Of a stretch of DNA of 6,003 bases, positions 1 through 5,470 are shown in pieces. Source of the stretch: Euryarchaeota archaeon UBA258 (lineage in GTDB: Archaea; Thermoplasmatota; Poseidoniia; Poseidoniales; Poseidoniaceae); contig DAPR01000046.1 of assembly GCA_002502605.1 (NCBI GenBank), positions 3,160-9,162 of the forward strand, read 5' to 3'. The position numbers and the translations under genes were made by a program. Below the pieces are notes generated by a model. That model was given only the letters and a program-made list of their open reading frames with translations, had not been told where the DNA came from and searched no databases. Position 1 is the stretch's first letter, and each line of letters begins with the position of its first letter.

Positions 1-365
1 GGTCTCACTGAAATTTGCGCAGAATAATGGCCGTTCTCATCTGGACTTACGGACGCCACTTCATAGCCATACAAGTCATCATATTGGCCCGAGGAGACCA
101 AATCCCCTACGAACACAAACAGAAGGCTAACGGCGATGGGGGCGAACAAACCGATGAAGAATTGGCCCCAGCGAAACGAGGGCGGTGGAGAGGTGGCTTC
201 ACCCCATTGCGGTTCGTTCTTGACATAGATCGGCGAATTGGCCCCTTCTGGATGAGGTTGGAGGGTTGACTGAAAGACCGGTTTTTGGACCTCTCCAAAC
301 GTTTGTCCTAGAAACACTGGTGCTGGAGCCTCGGGGATAGATTCGCTTTTTTGCCCATCGTCCAT
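1..365 (-). CDS. Unknown single-pass membrane protein, N-terminal part (cut by left edge)
   Basis: This reading frame is open from the ATG at 365 to the left edge, giving 121 codons; the C-terminus lies outside the window. Residues 1-64 are hydrophilic and rich in Pro, Gln and Glu, with a PPPS stretch just before the membrane, so they are probably a disordered tail. Residues 67-90 form one strongly hydrophobic segment (GQFFIGLFAPIAVSLL and onward) preceded by Arg65-Trp66. After it comes a polar segment with several Tyr, Asp and Ser. Arg before the helix and Asp after it suggest a cytoplasmic N-terminus and an external C-terminal domain (inference from the positive-inside rule). No ATG, GTG or TTG lies in frame between 366 and 401, and there is no Shine-Dalgarno site. 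A TATA-like element 26-31 nt upstream suggests a leaderless message. I do not recognise a family. Confidence 0.75.
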   Translation of the reverse strand, partial: MDDGQKSESIPEAPAPVFLGQTFGEVQKPVFQSTLQPHPEGANSPIYVKNEPQWGEATSPPPSFRWGQFFIGLFAPIAVSLLFVFVGDLVSSGQYDDLYGYEVASVSPDENGHYSAQISVR

Positions 366-390
366 GGTGCAATGCGATGGATGCTGTGTG

Positions 391-396
391 ATTAAA
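391..396 (-). promoter_or_regulatory. TATA-like box for the leaderless membrane-protein gene
   Basis: Read on the minus strand this is TTTAAT, in the context GATGTTTAATCAC. It lies 26-31 nt upstream of the A of the ATG at 365. In archaea the TATA box sits about 25-30 nt upstream of the transcription start, so transcription should begin at or beside the start codon. The absence of a purine-rich ribosome site before the ATG agrees with this. The site is predicted from spacing and composition only. Confidence 0.5.
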
Positions 397-465
397 CATC
401 CTGCGGTGAAGAGCAATGCACGCAGACATAAGCACTCTTTAGGCCCCAAATAGGAATCGGTTGCG

Positions 466-474
466 TTGAAATAC
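466..474 (+). promoter_or_regulatory. TATA-like box for tRNA-Cys
   Basis: TTGAAATAC lies 24-32 nt before the first base of the mature tRNA, the usual place of an archaeal TATA box for a tRNA transcribed with little or no 5' leader. The sequence is a moderate, not strong, match to an A/T-rich TATA element. Confidence 0.4.
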
Positions 475-497
475 AAGCCCTCAATCCGTCAATCACT

Positions 498-568
498 GCA
501 CGGGTGTCGGAGCGGCTACGTCGGGGATTGCAAATCCTCTTACCTGGGTTCAAATCCCAGCCTGTGCT
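498..568 (+). tRNA. tRNA-Cys (anticodon GCA)
   Basis: This is a 71-nt cloverleaf. The acceptor stem is GCACGGG (498-504) with CCTGTGC (561-567), containing one G-U pair. The anticodon stem is GGGGA (523-527) with TCCTC (535-539), around loop TTGCAAA with anticodon GCA at 530-532. The T arm is CTGGG-TTCAAAT-CCCAG (544-560). The unpaired base at 568 is T (U73), the discriminator expected for cysteine tRNA. The D loop has AGCGG with the conserved GG at 514-515. The D stem is weak: C508-G520 and G509-C519 pair, but T507 faces T521. CCA is not encoded (CTT follows), and there is no intron. A short pyrimidine run, CTCTTTCT (567-574), could serve as the termination signal. Confidence 0.95.
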
Positions 569-611
569 CTTTCTAATCAAACGCTTATGTTGCGTTAGCA
601 TCGCGCGCAGT

Positions 612-620
612 CTTGATATT
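612..620 (+). promoter_or_regulatory. TATA-like box upstream of the aminotransferase
   Basis: CTTGATATT lies 54-62 nt before the ATG at 674. With the usual 25-27 nt spacing, transcription would start near 641-645, giving a leader of about 30 nt that contains the GGTGGGAG ribosome site. A start codon at 623 would then lie upstream of the transcript, which favours the ATG at 674. Predicted from composition and spacing only. Confidence 0.35.
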
Positions 621-660
621 CAATGGCGACTTCGTTAAGGCGTTGGATGCATGTCCAATG

Positions 661-668
661 GGTGGGAG
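661..668 (+). promoter_or_regulatory. Ribosome binding site that selects the ATG at 674
   Basis: GGTGGGAG ends 5 nt before the ATG at 674 and resembles the 16S-complementary GGTG/GGAG core. No comparable purine stretch precedes the in-frame ATGs at 623 or 647. Confidence 0.5.
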
Positions 669-673
669 CCGTT

Positions 674-1810
674 ATGCCTGAAATCAACCGTTCATTGTCA
701 AATGTAGGCATCGGCTTTGCTGCATTCCTCTCTCCCCCCGGTCCAGAAGTGATCCGATTCACCGTTGGACAACCGGATTTCGACACGCCGATTCAAGTGG
801 TCAACGCGGCAAAGGATGCCCTTGACCGCGGGGAAACGGCGTACACTCGGACTCAAGGTTCGGAAGAATTGTGCCAGGCCGTTGCTTCACACCTGACCAT
901 TCACGGCATTGAGGTTGACCACAATGATGTGCTGGTTTCTCCCGGATGCAAACAAGCCGTCCTTTATTCGCTTATGGCCACACTTGATGCCGGTGACGAG
1001 GTGTTGCTTCTTTCGCCAGCTTGGCCCTCATACGATGGAATGGTGAAGTTGCTCGATGCTGTGCCGGTTCACGTGCCTGTGAAGCGAGAAAATTACCATC
1101 CAGATTTCAACAACTTAGAAGCCGCCGTAACTTCGAAGACCAAAGCCATCATTCTCAACTCACCAAACAATCCCACAGGAGCCGTCTACACCCCCGAAGA
1201 AGTGGCTAAAATCGTTGCTTTTGCCATCAAACATGATTTGTGGATTATTGATGACATGATCTACGCCACCCTCGTGTGGTCCGACCACCCATACACATCC
1301 CCATGCACCATTCCTGGTGGAGCTGAACGCACCATCACAATCGGCGGTTGGTCGAAAGGCTGGGCCATGACTGGTTGGCGGCTCGGTTGGATTGCCGGGC
1401 CCAAGGTTGTCATGGATGGCGTCAAGAAAATCAATGTCAGTGCAGCAACGCACGTGGCGACCTTCATGATGCCGGCGGCCACTGTTGCGCTCACCCTTGA
1501 GGATGAAACTGCTGCTATGGCCTCTTCGTTCAAAGCACGCTGCGAACTGATCCACGAATTGTTGAGTGAATTGCCGGGCGTTGTTGTTCCAAAACCCGAA
1601 GGGGCATTCTATGCGTTCTGTGACATCACAGGGACCGGAATGACGGACATCGAATTCGCCCAACGAGCGCTGGATGAAGCCAAGGTCCAACTGATCCCAG
1701 GATCGCTGCTCGAGGGCGGTGAGGGGTACGTTCGAATTTCCTATGCCACATCTCCAGAGAACATTCGAGAAGGGGTTCAAAGACTCAGCACCTGGCTCAA
1801 CAACAAGTAA
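674..1810 (+). CDS. Class I/II PLP-dependent aminotransferase, probable aspartate aminotransferase
   Basis: This 378-residue cytoplasmic enzyme probably transfers the amino group between aspartate and 2-oxoglutarate through pyridoxal phosphate. The fold-type I landmarks occur in order: the substrate-binding N-terminus ending VGQPDFDTP (31-39); YTRTQG (57-62); GCKQAV (91-96); Trp117 in PAWPSY, which would stack on the cofactor; SPNNPTG (163-169) with Asn166; Asp194 and Tyr197 in DDMIY; GGWSKGWAMTGWR (224-236) with Schiff-base Lys228 and phosphate-binding Arg236; and Arg354 in GYVRISYA for the alpha-carboxylate. In the Thermus-type enzymes the Lys of GGKQ helps bind the distal carboxylate; Lys93 here matches it and favours a dicarboxylic substrate. 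Length is normal for the family. The ATG at 674 is chosen over 623 because the family N-terminus begins there and a ribosome site precedes it. An aromatic or methionine aminotransferase role cannot be excluded. Confidence 0.93.
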   Translation: MPEINRSLSNVGIGFAAFLSPPGPEVIRFTVGQPDFDTPIQVVNAAKDALDRGETAYTRTQGSEELCQAVASHLTIHGIEVDHNDVLVSPGCKQAVLYSLMATLDAGDEVLLLSPAWPSYDGMVKLLDAVPVHVPVKRENYHPDFNNLEAAVTSKTKAIILNSPNNPTGAVYTPEEVAKIVAFAIKHDLWIIDDMIYATLVWSDHPYTSPCTIPGGAERTITIGGWSKGWAMTGWRLGWIAGPKVVMDGVKKINVSAATHVATFMMPAATVALTLEDETAAMASSFKARCELIHELLSELPGVVVPKPEGAFYAFCDITGTGMTDIEFAQRALDEAKVQLIPGSLLEGGEGYVRISYATSPENIREGVQRLSTWLNNK

Positions 1811-1821
1811 ATCGTTGGGCT

Positions 1822-2910
1822 CTAATTGACGGTTGGAACGATTCGGTACAAACCACCGTTGCCACCAAAGGTAGCGTAATACAGCGTCCCATCGGGTGAA
1901 AAAGAAATGGGTAAAGGCGTGCCAACATCGGTTGCAAAACGGGTCACGTGGGTGTCCCACTGATCAGCAGGTTCAGTGGCATTGGTCGCGTTGGTGGGGG
2001 TAAAATCGATTCGAAGGATTTCATGACCTTGGGGAAGAAGTGTGTTCCATGAGCCGAACACAGTCCCATAGAGCGTAAACCCTTCCGAACCATTGGCATT
2101 CAGGCCCGGGGCAGATGAGCCATTTGGCCGCAAAGCAAGGCCGTTAAGCGATGTATGTGGCGTCCAAGTTGCGACCGGAGCAAGGGTGCCTTCTGGAATG
2201 GGGTGATCAGGGTCATCGTCAGGCCAGCCATAAGCGGCACCGCCGACAAGCATGTTGAGTTCCTCTCTTGGATGATCGCCTTCCCAGTCCCTGCCGTTGT
2301 CACTGAACACATAGCCTGCCCCATCGACCCACACACCGTCAAAGGAATTGCGGACACCGGACGCAAGAACGCCATGATCGCCATTGGTTGGGTTCACCCA
2401 CAGAAGGGCTGCGTTTCGTTCATCCTTTTCTTCACACACATTGCATGTTGAGCCACTGTGCCAAATCAGCGTCCCGTTTGGAAGTGCGTTGATGGCATTG
2501 GTTTGGTGATTGCCACTTGGAACACCTGAGATGAGGGCGGTTCGGTTCTCAAAGTTCCAGCCGCTTCGATTGTACTTTGCCAAAACACCCTCCTCTGAAA
2601 CAAACAGGTGTTCCTCTGTAAGGTGAATCCCGTGAGGGTGGTTAAGGCCTGAGAGAAGGGTCGATTCACTGAAGTCATCGCTCGCATTGAGCATCAAAAG
2701 CCGTCCGCCGTCTCGATCACACATCAACAAGAGATTGTCTTCCACCCAGTGCATGCATGTTGGACCGCCAAATCCACTTGCTACTTTTTCAATTACGAAA
2801 CCATCCGCAGCCTCGGCATTCAACGGCTCTGTGTACGGATAAATCTCCCGGGCGATGAGCAGAAAGAGCATCAAGGCAACAACAGGTGTTGTGTTCCTCA
2901 GAATGCCCAT
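1822..2910 (-). CDS. Exported PQQ-dependent sugar/sorbosone dehydrogenase-like beta-propeller
   Basis: This 362-residue protein resembles soluble quinoprotein aldose/sorbosone dehydrogenases (six-bladed propeller, GSDH family), which oxidise sugars outside the cytoplasm with PQQ and calcium. Residues 9-20 are hydrophobic and act as a signal or membrane anchor. Family landmarks follow: NHQTNAINALPNGTL (134-148), where His135 fits the catalytic His of soluble glucose dehydrogenase; a CNVC motif (156-159); GVRNSFDG (185-192), where Arg187-Asn188 fit the conserved Arg-Asn of the PQQ site; FSDNGRD (202-208); ELNMLVGGAAYGWP (217-230); FGSWN (285-289); and PISFSPDGTLYYATFGG near the end. Four cysteines (52, 64, 156, 159) could form disulfides. 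Eight N-x-S/T sequons suggest glycosylation. No clear ribosome site or TATA box precedes the ATG at 2910, and the TPR gene ends 59 bp upstream, so cotranscription is plausible. The true substrate, and even PQQ use, is unproven. Confidence 0.85.
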   Translation of the reverse strand: MGILRNTTPVVALMLFLLIAREIYPYTEPLNAEAADGFVIEKVASGFGGPTCMHWVEDNLLLMCDRDGGRLLMLNASDDFSESTLLSGLNHPHGIHLTEEHLFVSEEGVLAKYNRSGWNFENRTALISGVPSGNHQTNAINALPNGTLIWHSGSTCNVCEEKDERNAALLWVNPTNGDHGVLASGVRNSFDGVWVDGAGYVFSDNGRDWEGDHPREELNMLVGGAAYGWPDDDPDHPIPEGTLAPVATWTPHTSLNGLALRPNGSSAPGLNANGSEGFTLYGTVFGSWNTLLPQGHEILRIDFTPTNATNATEPADQWDTHVTRFATDVGTPLPISFSPDGTLYYATFGGNGGLYRIVPTVN

Positions 2911-2969
2911 GGTGTTGTGAACAAAGCAGGGGCTATCAAGCCTTTGCGAATGACCGCTTACCTCGCAGA

Positions 2970-5264
2970 TTATGCTTTGAGTAACGCTGCTTCACAAATG
3001 GCGATGCGGGTTGGAGCCACGTCGCTCTCCGGGTCAAGAGCAAGGACGGCTCGCCATGCTGGTTCTGCCAGATCAAACCGCTCTGCCTGATGATGGATGG
3101 CTGCAATCCGCTTTTGGGATTCAAGATGAGAGCCATCGCAGCGAACCGCTGCTTGGAAATCATCGAGTGCGTTGTCATTGCGGCCAATTTCGAGGTAAAG
3201 CATGCCGCGTTGAAACCATGCAGCAGCATAATTTGGCTGAAGTCGAATGGCTTCATTCAATGGCTGTTCAGCGCGTTCAGGCCGCTCAAGCGACATGAAG
3301 CATGATGCGAGTTGTGTGAGGGCCTGATGGTGGTGTGGAGCCGATTCGAGCACGTGCTCCAAATCATCACGAGCTTGTGCCCACTCTCCGAGGGTCATCA
3401 ATGCCTCAGCTCGAAGGAACCTTGCGTACATCATCGATGGTGCTAAATCAACGAGGATTTGGGCGTCGTCAAGGGCTTTTCTCGGCTGATTGAGACCCAT
3501 TAACGCACTGCACCGGTTCAGTCGAGAACGGATATGAGTTGGTTCTGACTCCAGAGCAGAAGTGTATTGCTCGACCGCTTTGTCAAACAATCCTCGGCGC
3601 AAAGCAATGTTCCCTCTCACATAGGCAACAGTAGCAACATTACCAAACACGGAAGCGATGTCTGCGTGCTTGCTCGCAGTGGAAAGATCGTTTTGATCGA
3701 TGGCCAACAACGCAGCTTCTGCAGCGGCGGAAGGGTCGTTTTCTGGAAGCAGTCGCATTGCACGGGCGATGTCTTCTGACGCACCTTCAATGTCCCTCAG
3801 GAGTCGCTTAGTTCGTGCAATTCCTAACCATGCAACACCGAGTTCTCGATCAAGTTTGAGGGCTCCTTCAAAGGAAGAAACTGCCTCAGAAAGCAAGACT
3901 GCATCGGTTTGACCGGTCCCGTCCCTTGCTAAATCGCCCAGCGCAAGATGAAGTCGTCCTTCGACCACATGCAACAATGCATGGTCAATGCCAAATGGCG
4001 TTTCATCCAAGAGTTTCTGCGCCGATTGAAGATCGCCTTCGAGGAGTTTTGCTCCAGCCATCCTCGCCCTTAACTCAGCGTTTGCTGGGTCCTTGAGAAG
4101 TGCCTTTTCTAGAGTTTCTTCTGCGGCTTGGGTTAAGCCGGTTGTGTGTTGAAGATTTGACTTGAGGAACACAAGGTTTGTTCCACCTGCATCCAAAGCA
4201 ACAGCATGCGTTGCAGCCTTGAGCGCTTCTTTGGCACGGTTGCCGTGGGGGGCGAGGAGTTCAGCCAGTAAGGCCCATGCTTCACCGCTTTGGCGATCCA
4301 ATTCAAGACAGCGTTCAACCGCTTGATGGGCTTTGCCAGCCTCTCCCTCTTCGTTGAGCAATTGAGCATAACTCAGCCAATCCGCTGATTGGTGTGGATC
4401 TTCGGCCAGTGCCTGTTCAATCGCCTCTAAGGCTTCTGAACGGGAACCTGCTCGAGCCCTTAGACCGGAAAGAAGGGAGCGATCTGCTGCTGTATCGACG
4501 CCGAGCGCCTCCAAGCGAAGCACGTCTCGTTCCGCCTCTGCATCGCCGAGTTTCGCCAAAAGGTGAGCGTGTGAACGAAGCAAATCAGGCTGGTCTGGAT
4601 GCACGGTCATTCTAGCCTCAAGCCAATGGCGGCGAACTTCATCATCGCCCTTGAGCAAGGCAATGTGTTCCAGTGCTTCGAGGATGTTGGCGTTCCCTGG
4701 TGAGGATTGATAGGCCAAACCAAAGCATGTTTCAGCCCAATCGAACCGGGCCAAAAGAAGGGATGCGTGCCCGAGGCGGTGTGCAGCAACAGGGTTGAGC
4801 CCCAGAGTGCTTGCAGAAACGGCTTGCTTGTCAAAAGCACCGAGGAGCCGCCCAAGGAGTGAGGCCGAGGTTGCTGTGAGGAGGGTTTCATCCCCAATTG
4901 AAGCCTCGGTGGAGATGTGGGACACGAGTGTTTCCAAGGCAGACATGGCATGCGCCACCAGGGTGTGATCCGGAGTGTTGTTTTCTTCGAAAGCCTTGAT
5001 GATTTCATGGGCTAAGATGGCTCCGTGCATTTCTGGATTCGTTGCTCTAAGAGCAGACACGAGGTCGGTTAATTCCTGCACTTGGTGGCGCAGTGACCCG
5101 ACTTCGCTGTTGAGGTGGGTGAAATGGGCGGCTTGAGCTTGTTGGAGAACGACGGAGGTGTCGTTGACAGTGGTGAGGCGGGCGTCGGCCTTTCGAAGCC
5201 AGAATCCAGCACCTCCGCCTGCAGCAATACAAGCAAGGCCAAATGCAGCGGTGATAGGTTCCAT
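2970..5264 (-). CDS. Membrane-anchored tetratricopeptide-repeat (TPR) protein
   Basis: This is a 764-residue scaffold protein. Residues 5-22 are a small hydrophobic, Gly/Ala-rich membrane segment followed by RKADAR, so the long C-terminal part should face the cytoplasm (inference). Residues 36-74 have heptad-like spacing of hydrophobic residues and probably form a coiled coil. From about residue 160 to 748 the chain is a run of helix-pair repeats, roughly 16 by eye. The best six are contiguous and exactly 34 residues long (545-578, 579-612, 613-646, 647-680, 681-714, 715-748). Prolines recur at 575, 609, 643, 677 and 745, and also at 189 and 223. The repeat beginning near 431 carries an insertion of about 12 residues. 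The overall plan resembles bacterial LapB/YciM, but there is no C-terminal rubredoxin-like metal knuckle. TPR arrays bind protein partners; the partner here is unknown. The ATG is supported by GAGGTG with a 7-nt spacer. Confidence 0.9.
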   Translation of the reverse strand: MEPITAAFGLACIAAGGGAGFWLRKADARLTTVNDTSVVLQQAQAAHFTHLNSEVGSLRHQVQELTDLVSALRATNPEMHGAILAHEIIKAFEENNTPDHTLVAHAMSALETLVSHISTEASIGDETLLTATSASLLGRLLGAFDKQAVSASTLGLNPVAAHRLGHASLLLARFDWAETCFGLAYQSSPGNANILEALEHIALLKGDDEVRRHWLEARMTVHPDQPDLLRSHAHLLAKLGDAEAERDVLRLEALGVDTAADRSLLSGLRARAGSRSEALEAIEQALAEDPHQSADWLSYAQLLNEEGEAGKAHQAVERCLELDRQSGEAWALLAELLAPHGNRAKEALKAATHAVALDAGGTNLVFLKSNLQHTTGLTQAAEETLEKALLKDPANAELRARMAGAKLLEGDLQSAQKLLDETPFGIDHALLHVVEGRLHLALGDLARDGTGQTDAVLLSEAVSSFEGALKLDRELGVAWLGIARTKRLLRDIEGASEDIARAMRLLPENDPSAAAEAALLAIDQNDLSTASKHADIASVFGNVATVAYVRGNIALRRGLFDKAVEQYTSALESEPTHIRSRLNRCSALMGLNQPRKALDDAQILVDLAPSMMYARFLRAEALMTLGEWAQARDDLEHVLESAPHHHQALTQLASCFMSLERPERAEQPLNEAIRLQPNYAAAWFQRGMLYLEIGRNDNALDDFQAAVRCDGSHLESQKRIAAIHHQAERFDLAEPAWRAVLALDPESDVAPTRIAICEAALLKA

Positions 5265-5271
5265 TGCCCCT

Positions 5272-5277
5272 CACCTC
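5272..5277 (-). promoter_or_regulatory. Ribosome binding site of the TPR gene
   Basis: On the minus strand GAGGTG lies 7 nt before the ATG at 5264, a strong match to the 16S-complementary sequence. It fixes the start so that the hydrophobic anchor is included. Confidence 0.75.
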
Positions 5278-5334
5278 TTCTTTGCACCTTTATGGTCTGC
5301 GGAACATCAGAGGGGTTCAAAGTGGTTTTTTTGA

Positions 5335-5344
5335 CCTTTTTACA
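5335..5344 (-). promoter_or_regulatory. Possible TATA-like element of the TPR gene
   Basis: TGTAAAAAGG on the minus strand would place a transcription start near 5312 and a leader of about 48 nt carrying the GAGGTG site. An alternative, CATAAAGG at 5287-5294, is too close to the start codon to leave room for that ribosome site. The region is generally A/T-rich, so this is a weak prediction. Confidence 0.25.
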
Positions 5345-5380
5345 ATGGCCAGAGGGTTGCCTTTCAAGGAATGGAAAAAG

Positions 5381-5391
5381 GGCATCATGCC
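5381..5391. promoter_or_regulatory. Short palindrome, possible operator
   Basis: GGCATCATGCC is a perfect dyad with 5-bp arms and one central base. It lies within the inverted-repeat interval and about 90 bp upstream of the proposed GTG start at 5471. Its position between divergent genes suits a regulator site, but nothing else supports that role. Confidence 0.25.
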
Positions 5392-5413
5392 TCAAATCCA
5401 ACCTTAACGGGCG

Positions 5414-5419
5414 TTATCA
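5414..5419 (+). promoter_or_regulatory. Possible TATA-like element of the right-hand gene
   Basis: TTATCA (within GCGTTATCATTG) lies 52-57 nt before the GTG at 5471. A start about 25 nt downstream would give a leader of about 30 nt containing GAGGTG. The match is weak. Confidence 0.22.
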
Positions 5420-5458
5420 TTGCTCACATTGAAAGGCTCTCGGTCGTGTTGGGCGCTT

Positions 5459-5464
5459 GAGGTG
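5459..5464 (+). promoter_or_regulatory. Ribosome binding site that selects the GTG at 5471
   Basis: GAGGTG is followed by a 6-nt spacer (GCTGAA) and then GTG. It is the same hexamer used by the divergent TPR gene. It argues for the GTG at 5471 over the downstream ATG at 5525 and over the GTG at 5462, which overlaps the site itself. Confidence 0.6.
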
Positions 5465-5470
5465 GCTGAA

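Larger units (their letters stand above)
5359..5437. repeat. Inverted repeat in the divergent intergenic region
   Basis: GCCTTTCAA (5359-5367) and TTGAAAGGC (5429-5437) are exact reverse complements separated by 61 bp. They lie between the TPR gene and the right-hand plus-strand gene. They could be paired regulator half-sites, but a 9-bp match in a region this size can also arise by chance. Confidence 0.3.

Noticed and set aside
15..435. Several 60-85 codon frames on both strands near the left edge
   Set aside because: They overlap the better-supported minus-strand membrane-protein frame starting at 365, and have arginine-rich, low-plausibility translations.
498..568. tRNA-Cys 3' end as an integration site for a mobile element
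   Set aside because: I saw no direct repeat of the tRNA 3' end elsewhere in the window and no integrase; the next gene is a housekeeping aminotransferase.
580..596. Hairpin AACGC / GCGTT with 7-nt loop downstream of the tRNA
   Set aside because: The stem is only 5 bp with no T-run, and archaeal termination does not depend on such hairpins.
392..601. Minus-strand 69-codon frame across the tRNA
   Set aside because: It is antisense to a clear tRNA-Cys gene; the reading frame is incidental.
1160..1960. 266-codon minus-strand open frame spanning the aminotransferase 3' half and the convergent junction
   Set aside because: It is antisense to the well-supported aminotransferase and overlaps the end of the propeller gene in another frame. 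Its translation is rich in Arg, Trp, Cys and His and has no recognisable motif.
2945..2967. Possible hairpin TGCGA / TCGCA between the TPR and propeller genes
   Set aside because: Five base pairs with a 13-nt loop is expected by chance and carries no terminator T-run.
5326..5341. T-rich tracts as a plus-strand terminator
   Set aside because: No plus-strand gene lies upstream to be terminated; the tracts fit better as A/T-rich promoter DNA of the divergent genes.
4607..5401. Minus-strand frames of 75-133 codons overlapping the start of the TPR gene
   Set aside because: They are out-of-frame shadows of the TPR gene, which has a strong ribosome site and regular 34-residue periodicity.
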